From positions 62,001 through 126,000 of the forward strand of contig NZ_MLQR01000004.1 in NCBI RefSeq assembly GCF_001866005.1: a stretch of 64,000 bases of DNA, given 5' to 3'. The notes beneath the pieces are model-generated. The model made no database searches, was not told the origin of the DNA, and worked only from the letters and a program-made list of their open reading frames with translations. Below are positions 31,055-40,316 of this stretch, one piece after another. This DNA comes from Anaerobacillus alkalilacustris (GTDB lineage: Bacteria; Bacillota; Bacilli; Bacillales; Anaerobacillaceae). A program made the translations under genes and the position numbers. Numbering within the stretch: position 1 is the first letter of the stretch; each line of letters opens with the position of its first letter.

Positions 31055-31984
31055 ATGAAAAAACCTGAAATACTCGTTACACCAACCAAAACTGATGATA
31101 TAAACCGGTTACTAAAGGTTGGAGCAACTGCTTTTTTAATTGGTGAGGAAGAATTTGGCTTACGTCTTGCTGGGGACTTTAAACGTGATGATATAAAAAA
31201 TGCTGTAGAAATAGCGCATAAACATGGAGCAAAGGTGTATGTGGCCATGAATGCTCTTTTTCATAATGATAAATTACCTCTGCTACCTGATTATATTTCT
31301 TTTTTAGCAGAAGCAAAAGTTGATGCAATTGTATTTGGAGATCCAGCAGTTTTAATGGCGGCACGTGAAGTAGCGCCTACCATGAAGCTTCACTGGAATA
31401 CAGAAACAACAGCAACAAATTATTTCTCAGCAAATTATTGGAACCGAAAAGGGGCAAAAAGAGCTGTTATGGCTCGCGAAATAAATATGGACTCAATCGT
31501 TGAAACAAAAGATCATGCTGAGGGTGAAATTGAAGTTCAAATTCACGGAATGACATGTATGTTTCAATCGAAACGTACGTTAATTGGGAACTATATGGAG
31601 TTCCAAGGTAAAGACTTGAAAGTTGAAGGGCGAAGTAAGGATCGATCATTGTTTTTACATGATCCGGAAAGAGATGCAAAATATCCAATTTTTGAAGACA
31701 AAAATGGAACACATATAATGAGTCCTAAAGATATTTGTATAATAGATGAATTAGAAGATATGCTTGATGCTGGTATTGATAGCTTTAAAATTGATGGGAT
31801 ATTAAAGAGCATAGATTACATTGAAAAGGTAACTGAATTATATAGTAAAGCTATTGATCTATATCTTGAAGATCCTGATGCTTATCAAGATCAAAAATTT
31901 CATTTTTATCAAGAAATTGAGAAAATCCAACCGGCTAATCGAAGGTTAGACACAGGATTTTTCTTTAAAGAGACTGTTTATTAA
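31055..31984 (+). CDS. trhP1: U32-family tRNA hydroxylation protein TrhP1 (YrrN)
   Basis: 309-aa protein of the peptidase U32 family. In B. subtilis, YrrN and YrrO (TrhP1/TrhP2) are required for 5-hydroxylation of U34 in tRNA, feeding TrmR. The TIM-barrel-like core is visible (LLKVGATAFLIGEEEFGLR, then YISFLAEAKVDAIVFGDP). In the signature region it reads IHGMTCMFQSKRTLIGN, with fewer cysteines than its partner, as is usual for YrrN. It lies between trmR and trhP2 with short gaps. Confidence 0.9.
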   Translation: MKKPEILVTPTKTDDINRLLKVGATAFLIGEEEFGLRLAGDFKRDDIKNAVEIAHKHGAKVYVAMNALFHNDKLPLLPDYISFLAEAKVDAIVFGDPAVLMAAREVAPTMKLHWNTETTATNYFSANYWNRKGAKRAVMAREINMDSIVETKDHAEGEIEVQIHGMTCMFQSKRTLIGNYMEFQGKDLKVEGRSKDRSLFLHDPERDAKYPIFEDKNGTHIMSPKDICIIDELEDMLDAGIDSFKIDGILKSIDYIEKVTELYSKAIDLYLEDPDAYQDQKFHFYQEIEKIQPANRRLDTGFFFKETVY

Positions 31985-31999
31985 AAGGAGGGGTGTAAG

Positions 32000-33280
32000 A
32001 TGGAACAAATATCAACAATAACTTCAGAAGGAAAACGTGTTATCGTTAAAAAGCCTGAGTTACTTATTCCAGCCGGAAGCTTAGAAAAGTTAAAAGTAGC
32101 TGTTCATTACGGTGCAGACGCAGTTTTTATAGGTGGTCAAGAATTTGGTTTGCGTTCAAATGCGGATAACTTTACGATTGAAGAGATGCAAGAAGGGGTA
32201 GAATTCGCTAATAAGTATGGAGCAAAAATTTACGTTACAACAAACATCTTCGCCCATAATGAAAATATGGATGGGTTAGAAGAATATTTACAAGATCTTC
32301 AAAAAGTAGGCGTTGCTGGTATAATTGTAGCTGACCCGTTAATTATAGAAACATGTAAAAAGGTAGCTCCTAAAGTAGAGGTCCATTTAAGTACACAACA
32401 GTCATTAACAAATTGGCAAGCGATAAAGTTTTGGAAGGAAGAAGGTCTTCATCGTGTTGTACTAGCAAGAGAAGTTGGACTTGAAGAAATGCTAGAAATG
32501 AAAAAGCAAGTAGATATTGAAATCGAAGCATTTATCCATGGGGCTATGTGTATTTCTTATTCTGGTAGATGTGTCCTAAGTAATCATATGACAGCACGTG
32601 ACTCTAATAGAGGAGGATGTTGCCAATCGTGTCGTTGGGATTATCACTTGTATGAACATGCGGATCAAGAGAGTTTCAATGAAAATCCATTGTATACCGA
32701 AGAACATTTACCTTTTTCAATGAGTCCGAAAGACTTAAATTTACTTGAAGGAATTCCGAAACTAATAGAAGCAGGAATAGACAGTTTGAAGGTTGAAGGT
32801 CGAATGAAATCTATTCATTACGTAGCAACGGTAACATCTGTTTATCGAAAAGTTATTGATGCTTATTGTGCTGATCCTGATAATTTTAAACTAGACCCAA
32901 AATGGATAGCAGAATTAGATAAATGTGCAAATCGTGATACAGCCCAATCGTTCTTTGAGAATGACACACCTACGTATAAAGAGCAATTGTTCGGAAGAAT
33001 TGATGGAAAGAAAACGACATATGATTTTGCTGGGTTGGTTTTAAATTATGACGCAGAAACAAAAATCGTTACATTACAACAGAGGAACTATTTTAAACCT
33101 GGTGATAAAGTAGAGTTTTTTGGACCTGAAATTGAAAACTTTGAAATTGAAGTTGGCGAAGTGTGGGATGCTGAAACTAATGAAGATTTAGATGCAGCTA
33201 GACATCCACTACAAATTGTTAAATTTAAAGTAGACAAGCCTTTATTTCCGAATAATATGATGCGAAAAGGAGTGCAATAA
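32000..33280 (+). CDS. trhP2: U32-family tRNA hydroxylation protein TrhP2 (YrrO)
   Basis: 426-aa peptidase U32 family protein, partner of TrhP1 in wobble-uridine hydroxylation (prephenate is the usual co-substrate in E. coli). The U32 signature [20 protein letters not shown] is complete, and GGCCQSCRW adds the Fe-S type cysteines. A C-terminal beta domain (about 340-426) follows. ATG is at 32000 behind AAAAGGAGGGG. Its TAA overlaps the udk ATG by one base. Confidence 0.92.
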   Translation: MEQISTITSEGKRVIVKKPELLIPAGSLEKLKVAVHYGADAVFIGGQEFGLRSNADNFTIEEMQEGVEFANKYGAKIYVTTNIFAHNENMDGLEEYLQDLQKVGVAGIIVADPLIIETCKKVAPKVEVHLSTQQSLTNWQAIKFWKEEGLHRVVLAREVGLEEMLEMKKQVDIEIEAFIHGAMCISYSGRCVLSNHMTARDSNRGGCCQSCRWDYHLYEHADQESFNENPLYTEEHLPFSMSPKDLNLLEGIPKLIEAGIDSLKVEGRMKSIHYVATVTSVYRKVIDAYCADPDNFKLDPKWIAELDKCANRDTAQSFFENDTPTYKEQLFGRIDGKKTTYDFAGLVLNYDAETKIVTLQQRNYFKPGDKVEFFGPEIENFEIEVGEVWDAETNEDLDAARHPLQIVKFKVDKPLFPNNMMRKGVQ

Positions 33281-33915
33281 TGACAAAGAAGCCCGTTGTC
33301 ATTGGTGTAGCAGGTGGAACAGGTTCAGGGAAAACAACGGTAGCTAGAGAGCTATATCAGCGATTTATTGAAAAATCTATATTAATGATTGAACAAGATG
33401 CATATTATAAGGACCAAAGTCATAAAACAATGGATGAGAGGATAAAGACAAACTATGACCATCCACTTGCCTTTGATAATGACTTATTAATAGAACATTT
33501 AGAGCAATTATTATCTTATCAAACCATTGAAAAACCTATCTATGACTATTCAAACCACACTAGAGATAAAGAAAGTGTTTACGTAAAGCCAAAAGATGTT
33601 ATTATTTTAGAAGGAATATTAATTTTAGAAGATAAAAGGCTTCGTGATTTGATGGATATTAAGCTTTTTGTAGATACTGATGCAGATATTCGGATCATTC
33701 GTAGGCTTGTACGTGACATTGAAGAACGAGGTAGAACAATGGAGGCAGTTATACAGCAATACACTTCTATTGTTCGTCCAATGCATCTACAATTTATTGA
33801 GCCTACCAAAAGGTATGCGGATATCATTATTCCAGAAGGTGGCCAAAATCGTGTCGCAATTGATCTAATGGTGACGAAAATCAGAACAATCCTTGAAGAA
33901 AAAGAAATTTTGTAA
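33280..33915 (+). CDS. udk: Uridine kinase
   Basis: Uridine/cytidine kinase, 211 aa, of the pyrimidine salvage pathway. The P-loop is [32 protein letters not shown] and [11 protein letters not shown] are typical of the family. ATG overlaps the trhP2 stop, with AAAAGGAG upstream, so it is translationally coupled. In B. subtilis the same order yrrO-udk-greA is found. Confidence 0.95.
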   Translation: MTKKPVVIGVAGGTGSGKTTVARELYQRFIEKSILMIEQDAYYKDQSHKTMDERIKTNYDHPLAFDNDLLIEHLEQLLSYQTIEKPIYDYSNHTRDKESVYVKPKDVIILEGILILEDKRLRDLMDIKLFVDTDADIRIIRRLVRDIEERGRTMEAVIQQYTSIVRPMHLQFIEPTKRYADIIIPEGGQNRVAIDLMVTKIRTILEEKEIL

Positions 33916-33980
33916 TAGCATAGGATAGTGAGGTTTTTATACTTGATTAAATTGCTAATCAATAACATATGGTGGTAATG

Positions 33981-34027
33981 AAAAGCTTGTGTATTAACCA
34001 ATATATGGTTAATACTGAGCTTTTCTG
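33981..34027 (+). terminator. Terminator after udk
   Basis: AAAAGCTTGTGTATTAACCA (33981-34000) pairs, with a small internal mismatch, with TGGTTAATACTGAGCTTTT (34006-34024). The T-run is short. Confidence 0.7.
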
Positions 34028-34198
34028 TATACATATTAATTGAAGTTTATTATTAAAAATCATTTCTTACAATGGAACATATTTTTATTGATGCTGTATA
34101 GCGAAATACTATTGAAAACCTTACCAACAAATAATATCTTAACAAAAGACAAAAAGTAATTGAAAATGTAGACATTTAACTAAGGAGTGACGATCAAG

Positions 34199-34675
34199 AT
34201 GAGTGAAGACAAAAAGTTTTATATGACGTTGGATGGAAAGGCAAAATTAGAACAGGAGTTAGAGTATCTAAAAACTGAAAAAAGAAAAGAAGTTGTTGAG
34301 CGTATAAAAATCGCCCGTAGTTTTGGGGATTTATCGGAAAATTCCGAGTACGATTCAGCAAAAGAAGAGCAGGCCTTCGTTGAAGGAAGAATCGGAACTT
34401 TAGAAAAGATGATTCGTAATGCAGTCATCATTAAAGAGGACGAGACAAACTCGTCTGTTGTTTCATTAGGTAAATCCGTTAAATTTAAGGAGTTACCAGA
34501 TGGTGATGAAGAAATTTATACGATCGTTGGAAGTGCAGAAAGTGATCCATTTGAGGGCAAAATTTCAAATGACTCACCAATGGCCCAAAGTTTATTGGGC
34601 AGAACTGTAGGAGATAAAGTAACTGTACAAACACCTGGTGGAGAAATGAAAGTAGAAATTTTAGAAATTAAATAA
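34199..34675 (+). CDS. greA: Transcription elongation factor GreA
   Basis: 158-aa GreA, which enters the secondary channel of RNA polymerase and triggers cleavage of backtracked RNA. The N-terminal antiparallel coiled coil has the acidic tip [20 protein letters not shown] with the key Asp and Glu. The C-terminal FKBP-like domain ends [19 protein letters not shown]. The start is ATG at 34199 behind AAGGAG; a GTG at 34187 overlaps that site. It is followed by a terminator. Confidence 0.96.
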   Translation: MSEDKKFYMTLDGKAKLEQELEYLKTEKRKEVVERIKIARSFGDLSENSEYDSAKEEQAFVEGRIGTLEKMIRNAVIIKEDETNSSVVSLGKSVKFKELPDGDEEIYTIVGSAESDPFEGKISNDSPMAQSLLGRTVGDKVTVQTPGGEMKVEILEIK

Positions 34676-34683
34676 AGTAAATC

Positions 34684-34731
34684 CTTGATGCCGGACTCCT
34701 TCTTTTTTTGGGGGGTTAGGCATCTTCTTTT
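34684..34731 (+). terminator. Terminator of greA
   Basis: GATGCC (34687-34692) and GGCATC (34719-34724) with inner ACTCC/GGGGG pairing, followed by TTCTTTT. Confidence 0.65.
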
Positions 34732-34810
34732 GTATGTAATGATTTAACAATTGATTTCTTCCGCCGCTAAGATACTATATCTAGTTGATCAAACTGATTT
34801 GTACTTAAGG

Positions 34811-34918
34811 GTCATAGACTCTCACTTCTAAGCGTAGCGTAGGTGGGAACGTCCATTCAGGTGGAGTTGAGACTCCATCTGAATTTCCGATGTTCTAGCG
34901 AAGCTAGAACGAGTTCTC
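34811..34918 (+). repeat. Small hairpin repeat, copy b (double hairpin)
   Basis: ATTCAGGTGGAGT and ACTCCATCTGAAT form a stem with a four-base loop, followed by GTTCTAGCGAAGCTAGAAC, a second hairpin. The lead TCTCACTTC...AGGTGGGAACG resembles the stem at the left end of the tnpB element (61473). The rest of 34732-35075 shows no gene. Confidence 0.5.
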
Positions 34919-35075
34919 TTTAACACTGTTCGTACATTAATTTAGATTTATGTTGTTTATTTTTGATATTACGAAATACACTCAGATAAAAGATTGTAGA
35001 TATAAAGAAACGAATTTCTCGCTTTGAATAAATATATCTGTAGAAGGTTAACAATGAATGTATAGAGGTGTTTAT

Positions 35076-36839
35076 ATGACTATACATAAACGGATAATTC
35101 AAATACTAGTGATATCAGCGGTTATAATGTTTATTATTATTTTAAGACTTGCATATGTTCAACTCTATGCAACGAATCACTTTTCAAAAAATAATATTGA
35201 TTTAGTGGAAGAAAGTATTAAACAAAGGACACAAACATTTGTCTTACATTCAGGAAGAGGATACTTTACAGATCGAAATGGCAAGGCACTAAATTCAGAT
35301 TATTATCCTTGTTTAATTTTATTTCCATTTTTACAAACAAGAGATTGGCCAGTAGAGAAAATTTCGAACATCCTACAAATTGAAAAAGAACAGATCTTGG
35401 AAGCATTAAATGCCTCCAAAGAACCGTTTATACTAAAAGTTGATGGAAACCCATTAAAACTGTCAGGAAATGATATGGAAAAAATTAATCAGCTTAGAAT
35501 TCCAGGAGTATTTGTACACAATGTTCAACAACGTACAGAAAATATTGCTCCACACTTACTTGGTGTACTTGGTGAGAATGTTGAAGAAGTAAAAAGAAGA
35601 TATGAAACTCAAGTTGCAAATGGAAGTATTTCTGTTCATTCAGAAATCGGTGTTTCAGGAATGCAAAGAGCTTTTGACCCGTTTCTTATTTCTCAAGGAA
35701 ATAGTAGTTTAGCTTATTTTGTTGATAATTTAAACCAACCATTATTTGGTTTTGATGTAAAATATAACGCGCCTGCTAATCCCTATCATCCTACGGAAGT
35801 AATTACAACAATAGATAAAGACATACAAAAATATGTTATAAACGTATTACGAGAAGTTGGTTTGACGAAGGGAGGAGCAGTAATTTTAGATGTAGAATCG
35901 AATGATCTACTTTCTCTTGTTAGTTTACCTACTTATAATGTGAATTTTCCTTTTGATGAAGGGGCAGTAAATCATATTGTTACATCCTATACACCAGGTT
36001 CAATATTTAAAATTGTCGTAGCTGCAGCAGCTATTGACTTAAATCTAATTAATAAAAATGACTTATTTGACTGTAATAAGGATTTATATGGAGATGGAGA
36101 TGAACCTCGTCAATTAGGAAAGTTAACCTTTCATGAGAGTTTTGCTCAGAGTTGCAATTTTACCTTTGCCTATCTTGCATATGAGTTATTGAAGAAAGAT
36201 GATAAAGTATTACAAAAGTATGCTAAGAAGTTAGGATTGTTGGATAAAGTGGGGTGGAATGGCGATATTTTTCGTTTAGAAAGTATAGCTCATTTTCCTG
36301 AAGAAGAAAAGGGAATAATTTCAGAGGGTGAGATTGACCTCAAAGATAAGTATGCTATTGCACAAACAGCAATTGGTCAAAAAAATGTACGTATCACTCC
36401 TTTAGCAGTTGCCAATATGCTAGCAACTATAGCGAGAGGTGGGGAAAAAAAGCAAGTTCGAGGAGCTTCTAAAATAAAGTACGAAAACGGTACTACGTTT
36501 GTAGATTTTCCAATCCATACTATTAATGATCATGAGAATATATCGAGATATACCGCAATGAGACTACAAGAGTTGTTAAGATCAGTAGTAAAAATGGAAT
36601 TAGGTACAGCTCATCATGTATTACAAAAGAATCCTTATCCTATAGCAGGAAAGACTGGAACAGCACAAAAAGGTATTGAGAAAAAGGATTTAACTCATTG
36701 GTTTGCAGGCTATTTTCCCACAGATAATCCTAAATATGTAATGGTAATTATTGATCTGGATCATCGGAACGGGGATATGAAAACTTTAAAGGCTTTTAAT
36801 AAAATAGTTGAGTATCTACATAAAGTAGATAGTTTATAA
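35076..36839 (+). CDS. pbpI: Class B penicillin-binding protein (PbpI/PBP4b, YrrR)
   Basis: Transpeptidase, 587 aa, cross-linking peptidoglycan outside the membrane. One N-terminal membrane helix (about 5-27) precedes the dimerisation domain with SGRGYFTDRNG. The transpeptidase domain has the SxxK motif in TPGSIFKIV, SxN as SCN in FAQSCNFTF, and KTGTA in AGKTGTAQKG. The start is ATG at 35076 behind AGAGGTG; an ATG at 35058 is less well placed. PbpI of B. subtilis, at the same place, is made in sporulation. Confidence 0.92.
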   Translation: MTIHKRIIQILVISAVIMFIIILRLAYVQLYATNHFSKNNIDLVEESIKQRTQTFVLHSGRGYFTDRNGKALNSDYYPCLILFPFLQTRDWPVEKISNILQIEKEQILEALNASKEPFILKVDGNPLKLSGNDMEKINQLRIPGVFVHNVQQRTENIAPHLLGVLGENVEEVKRRYETQVANGSISVHSEIGVSGMQRAFDPFLISQGNSSLAYFVDNLNQPLFGFDVKYNAPANPYHPTEVITTIDKDIQKYVINVLREVGLTKGGAVILDVESNDLLSLVSLPTYNVNFPFDEGAVNHIVTSYTPGSIFKIVVAAAAIDLNLINKNDLFDCNKDLYGDGDEPRQLGKLTFHESFAQSCNFTFAYLAYELLKKDDKVLQKYAKKLGLLDKVGWNGDIFRLESIAHFPEEEKGIISEGEIDLKDKYAIAQTAIGQKNVRITPLAVANMLATIARGGEKKQVRGASKIKYENGTTFVDFPIHTINDHENISRYTAMRLQELLRSVVKMELGTAHHVLQKNPYPIAGKTGTAQKGIEKKDLTHWFAGYFPTDNPKYVMVIIDLDHRNGDMKTLKAFNKIVEYLHKVDSL

Positions 36840-37073
36840 ATAAGATTGGATAAATTTTAATGAATAAAACTTCATTCTATCTATCGAAAAAGTTTTTCTC
36901 TTTGATTATAATGGTAACTAAGTATTTCATAATGCTATATAAAATAGCTTTATTAAAGGTAGTTCGTGATACTTATCTATATGATGAAATCATTAACCAT
37001 TGAAGAACAAAGATGGAATCGAGAAGGGCTTGGTTTTACACATCCATTTCATCAAAGAGGAGAGGGAACATAT

Positions 37074-37697
37074 ATGAGTGATGAAGAAAGCTATAACAGT
37101 AGGAGTTATAAGAGGAAACGTAAAAAGGTACAAAAAATATTTAATTTAGCGATCATCGTTGTAGTTTTTATGGTTTTACTAGTAGGTGGACAGGTATTAT
37201 TTAGTGATAAGTCTTCTGAAACAGTCGTTGAGAATAATAATGAAAGAAGCGAAGTAATAGAAGGTGAAGATAAAGAGGTGATTTCAGAAGAAAATAATAT
37301 AAAGGAAACGGATGGAGTATTGCCATCTAGTGATGATCGTAATGATGAGGAAATAGATGCTTCAAATATAGTCACATCAGAAATGACACCTTCCCAATCT
37401 GGAGAATGGAAGCCTATCGGTACTGTGCAAGAAGAACCATTTAGTGCTGTATACAGTAAAGAACACATTAATTGGAAAGAAATGACGCAGGCTTTCCAAT
37501 ATGCAACTGGTCTTGGTGAAGATATGACAATTTGGCATGTTGGTAACGGCGGTGACCATCAAAGTGCTGTAGGTATTGTTGCAGATGCAACCACTCGAGC
37601 AACACCGTATCAAGTACGAATAGAATGGGTAACAAATGGAGGTTGGATGCCAGTAAGTGTACAACAACTAGATGAAAACCCCTATATGTCAAGGTAA
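37074..37697 (+). CDS. YrrS family protein (DUF1510)
   Basis: 207-aa protein: basic cytoplasmic start (RSYKRKRKKVQ), one membrane helix (about 22-42), a long acidic, Ser/Glu-rich linker (about 50-110) and a C-terminal DUF1510 domain (about 115-207, with TIWHVGNGGDHQSAVGIV). The domain faces outward. It is the usual partner of pbpI in Bacillus. The start is ATG at 37074 behind GAGGAGAGGG. Function not established. Confidence 0.88.
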   Translation: MSDEESYNSRSYKRKRKKVQKIFNLAIIVVVFMVLLVGGQVLFSDKSSETVVENNNERSEVIEGEDKEVISEENNIKETDGVLPSSDDRNDEEIDASNIVTSEMTPSQSGEWKPIGTVQEEPFSAVYSKEHINWKEMTQAFQYATGLGEDMTIWHVGNGGDHQSAVGIVADATTRATPYQVRIEWVTNGGWMPVSVQQLDENPYMSR

Positions 37698-37828
37698 TCC
37701 ACCAACAATGCAAGTAGTGATTAATAGCAGCCTTGAAATTTTGTAGCTACTTGCTTTTTACCGAGGTTTTACTATCATTAAAATGATTAACATTTATTTC
37801 ATGTATGTATTAGAAAGGAAAATTTGAT

Positions 37829-38524
37829 ATGAGAATTGGGATTATAGGAGCAATGGATGAAGAAGTTGATCTTCTGAAAGAAAAGCTTGAAAATAAGAAA
37901 GAGGAAACAATTGCTGGATGTGTATATTTTACAGGGATGTTAAATGGAGTAGATGTTGTCCTTTTAAAATCAGGAATAGGAAAAGTAAATGCAGCAATAG
38001 GAACTACGCTCTTAATAGAGAAATTTTCTCCTAATTATGTAATAAATACAGGGTCAGCTGGTGGTTTTGAAGAAAGCTTAAAGGTTGGTGACATTGTCAT
38101 TTCAACAGAGGTTCGCTACAATGATGTTGACGCAACTGTTTTTGGATATGAGTTTGGGCAAGTACCAAGAATGCCAGCATATTATGAACCTAATGAGATG
38201 TTAATTTCTCTCGCTGAAAAGAGCGCTACAGAAGTCGGGGTTCATTCAGTTAAAGGCTTGATTTTGTCAGGAGATTCATTCATGAGTGATGAAAAACGAG
38301 TGATTGAGTTGAAAGAACTCTTTAAAAATTCTTATTGTTCAGAGATGGAAGCAGGTGCTATTGCGCAGGTATGTTACCAATTTGGTTGTCCATTTGTTAT
38401 TATTCGATCATTAAGTGATATAGCTGGAAGTAATGCGAAAATTTCTTATGATCAATTTTTAGAAACGGCAGCTGTTAATTCAGCTAAGCTTGTTTTATTA
38501 ATGCTTGAACATATAAAAAATTAA
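37829..38524 (+). CDS. mtnN: 5'-methylthioadenosine/S-adenosylhomocysteine nucleosidase
   Basis: 231-aa MTA/SAH nucleosidase, releasing adenine from by-products of SAM use. The family motifs [27 protein letters not shown] and the C-terminal SDIAGSNA with the catalytic Asp are all present, with [13 protein letters not shown] at 37829 follows AAAGGAAA. In B. subtilis it is in the yrrT-mtnN-mccAB-yrhC operon; mccA and mccB are not here. Confidence 0.95.
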   Translation: MRIGIIGAMDEEVDLLKEKLENKKEETIAGCVYFTGMLNGVDVVLLKSGIGKVNAAIGTTLLIEKFSPNYVINTGSAGGFEESLKVGDIVISTEVRYNDVDATVFGYEFGQVPRMPAYYEPNEMLISLAEKSATEVGVHSVKGLILSGDSFMSDEKRVIELKELFKNSYCSEMEAGAIAQVCYQFGCPFVIIRSLSDIAGSNAKISYDQFLETAAVNSAKLVLLMLEHIKN

Positions 38525-38533
38525 TTTTGCTAA

Positions 38534-38559
38534 TAGTCGACGTCCCTGTACGTCGACTA
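38534..38559 (+). other. Palindrome after mtnN
   Basis: TAGTCGACG (38534-38542) and CGTCGACTA (38551-38559) form a 9-bp stem. There is no T-run; it may be a weak terminator or a processing stem. Confidence 0.5.
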
Positions 38560-38739
38560 GACTATCTACGTTTATCCATCTCCTTAGTATACAATTTATC
38601 ATGGGATGAAGTTAACTTCTTTCCATGTATTAAAATAACGTAACGTTACTAATATTTACTTGTAACCTTAAACTCTAGCACATGCTATACTTAAATAGTA
38701 ATTGAAATGTGTGATATTGTCGTAGAGTTGGGGGTTGTA

Positions 38740-38988
38740 ATGATGGATAACGATAACAATCATATTAAGCTATTAAAAGATAAAGTAACTGATTACAAGA
38801 GATTTGCTTTTATTTTGTTAGCATTAACTACTTTTATGTTTGTTGGATTACTGGTTCCTAACGAAGATGCAACTCAAATTCAACATATTTTGCTAATAGG
38901 ATTAAGTATATGTGCAATTTTATGTGCTGCGTTATTTCATAGAAAAGCAATGAAATTTCAAGAACAGTTATACAGTGATGAACAATAA
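38740..38988 (+). CDS. YrhC-like small membrane protein
   Basis: About 82 aa, with two hydrophobic helices (about 20-38 and 48-67) and charged ends. LKDKVTDYKRFAFILLAL matches the YrhC family, whose gene ends the methionine-to-cysteine operon in B. subtilis. The start is one of two adjacent ATGs (38740 or 38743) behind GGGGG. Function unknown. Confidence 0.78.
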   Translation: MMDNDNNHIKLLKDKVTDYKRFAFILLALTTFMFVGLLVPNEDATQIQHILLIGLSICAILCAALFHRKAMKFQEQLYSDEQ

Positions 38989-39017
38989 ACTCTACCCAAT
39001 AAAGGGAGAGTTTTTTT
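38987..39017 (+). terminator. Terminator after the yrhC-like gene
   Basis: AACTCTACCC and GGGAGAGTT arms with one bulge, followed by seven T. Confidence 0.82.
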
Positions 39018-39069
39018 CTTGGATGTTACAACTAAATCATTGTGTTAGTTGTAACATCTAAGAAAAAAA
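39011..39069. other. 25-bp inverted repeat
   Basis: The left arm 39011-39035 (T-rich, then GATGTTACAACTAA) and right arm 39045-39069 (TTAGTTGTAACATC, then A-rich) match at 24 of 25 positions around a 9-base loop. The left arm starts in the T-tract of the preceding terminator. Possible cruciform, operator of the next gene, or relic of a tiny mobile element. Confidence 0.6.
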
Positions 39070-39151
39070 TAATATATAACTATCTAAAAATATTTATGGT
39101 AAAATATGATAATAACAGCTTAATCATTTGAAAAAAGGGAGGAAGTGCTTT

Positions 39152-39394
39152 ATGAAATTAAAAGTATTAACACCAATTTTTGCTGAGTCAGCTAGTAAGT
39201 TAGTAAATGTAGCTAGTAAGTATGAAAGTACAATCCTAATTAAAAAGGATCATTGGGTCGTTGATGCAAAGAGTTTATTAGGCTTGCTAGCCCTTGCTCT
39301 GCAACCTGGTCAAATCGTAGAGTTGAGTATGGAAGATGAAGAGGAACTTGTAACAGTACTTACTGATTTGAAACTTTTTGAAAAAGTGGAATAA
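39152..39394 (+). CDS. HPr-like protein lacking the catalytic histidine
   Basis: 80-aa protein with the HPr/Crh fold pattern (LVNVASKYESTILI, then KSLLGLLALALQPGQIVEL). Aligned to true HPr, the His-15 place is Phe-10 and the Arg-17 place is Glu-12, so it cannot take phosphate from EI. The serine matching Ser-46 is kept as Ser-41 in KSLLG. Crh likewise lacks the His and acts only in catabolite control, but this is a different, more divergent protein. The start is ATG at 39152 behind GGGAGG. A single-gene unit with its own terminator. Whether HPr kinase modifies it is unknown. Confidence 0.82.
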   Translation: MKLKVLTPIFAESASKLVNVASKYESTILIKKDHWVVDAKSLLGLLALALQPGQIVELSMEDEEELVTVLTDLKLFEKVE

Positions 39395-39397
39395 ATA

Positions 39398-39446
39398 AAA
39401 AAAAGGTGTTAAAACTCTTTAATTAGAGTTTTAACACCTTTTTTTT
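39398..39446 (+). terminator. Very strong terminator after the HPr-like gene
   Basis: AGGTGTTAAAACTCT and AGAGTTTTAACACCT pair exactly, flanked by an A-run and a T-run. Confidence 0.93.
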
Positions 39447-39450
39447 ACAG

Positions 39451-39830
39451 TATCAGAATTTATAAATTTCTAACTTTGAAACTGTCTAGCTCCAGGCGCC
39501 ATCGGCTCGATCACTTCAGTCAAGCTACTGACTTCAATAACTACTTGAATAACGTCTCTGAATAGCTTCATGCAGCTTTGCTCCTGCGGTTACTCGTCGC
39601 ACAAAAAACAATTGCTCCTGCGGTTACTCGTCGCACAAAACACTGGTTCGAGGAAGCTTACTTCGAAGCAGTGCTTCAAGACGCAGAAGCACGTAAGAAG
39701 CCAGTGAGCGGCTTCTGTCAAATGCCGCCCCAGTGAAGCTACTACTTGGATTACTACGAAGCGGCTTTGCGACGAGCAAACGGAGTGGCACATGAGCAGC
39801 TGCTCATGACTAGGCGCTTGCGCTTTTCTT
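39451..39830 (+). repeat. Modular intergenic repeat, copy 6
   Basis: Begins TATCAGAATTTATAAATTTC four bases after the terminator T-run and ends GGCGCTTGCGCTTTTCTT. It has the TAGCTCCAGGCGCC left end, a tandem of the GCTCCTGCGGTTACTCGTCG unit and the second right-half type. Confidence 0.87.
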
Positions 39831-39975
39831 GTGATAAATATTCTTTTGTTAGAAAATCGTAATTTTACTAGGTGTGAACATTTATCAAAAATTTATAAAA
39901 ATACTTGATATTATATACATGAAAAGAATATAATGACATTGAAAATTATTATCAATGATTGGAGGTAGGAATGAC

Positions 39976-40137
39976 ATGGTTTATCTTTTGATCAGTTTAA
40001 CAATAGTCGTATATTTTCTCATTGTCATCCGTATTTTTCATGGGATTAATGATGAAAAAACCATTTCTATCGTTTCCAAGGTCAAGAATTTTTTTAAAGC
40101 AAATAGTATGAATACGTTTAAAACGAATATAAAATAG
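39976..40137 (+). CDS. Small single-span membrane protein
   Basis: 53-aa hypothetical protein. The N-terminal helix (VYLLISLTIVVYFLIVIRIF) is followed by a basic cytoplasmic tail. The start is ATG at 39976 behind GGAGGTAGG. A terminator follows at once. I do not recognise a family. Confidence 0.55.
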   Translation: MVYLLISLTIVVYFLIVIRIFHGINDEKTISIVSKVKNFFKANSMNTFKTNIK

Positions 40138-40168
40138 GTAAGCTGAATAATAGCTTACCTATTTTTTT
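40133..40168 (+). terminator. Terminator of the small membrane protein gene
   Basis: AATAGGTAAGCT and AGCTTACCTATT pair, followed by a T-run. Confidence 0.88.
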
Positions 40169-40316
40169 GTTATTGTAAAAGTTACAACATTAGGATGAAC
40201 GAGGATGTAAAACAAATTCTTGATAGGTCATTTTTCTTGTGAATAACATAAAATGTTGGTACGATAACTTTAGAATCATTATTTTCTAATGGTTAAATTT
40301 TTTTAGAGGTGAAAAA

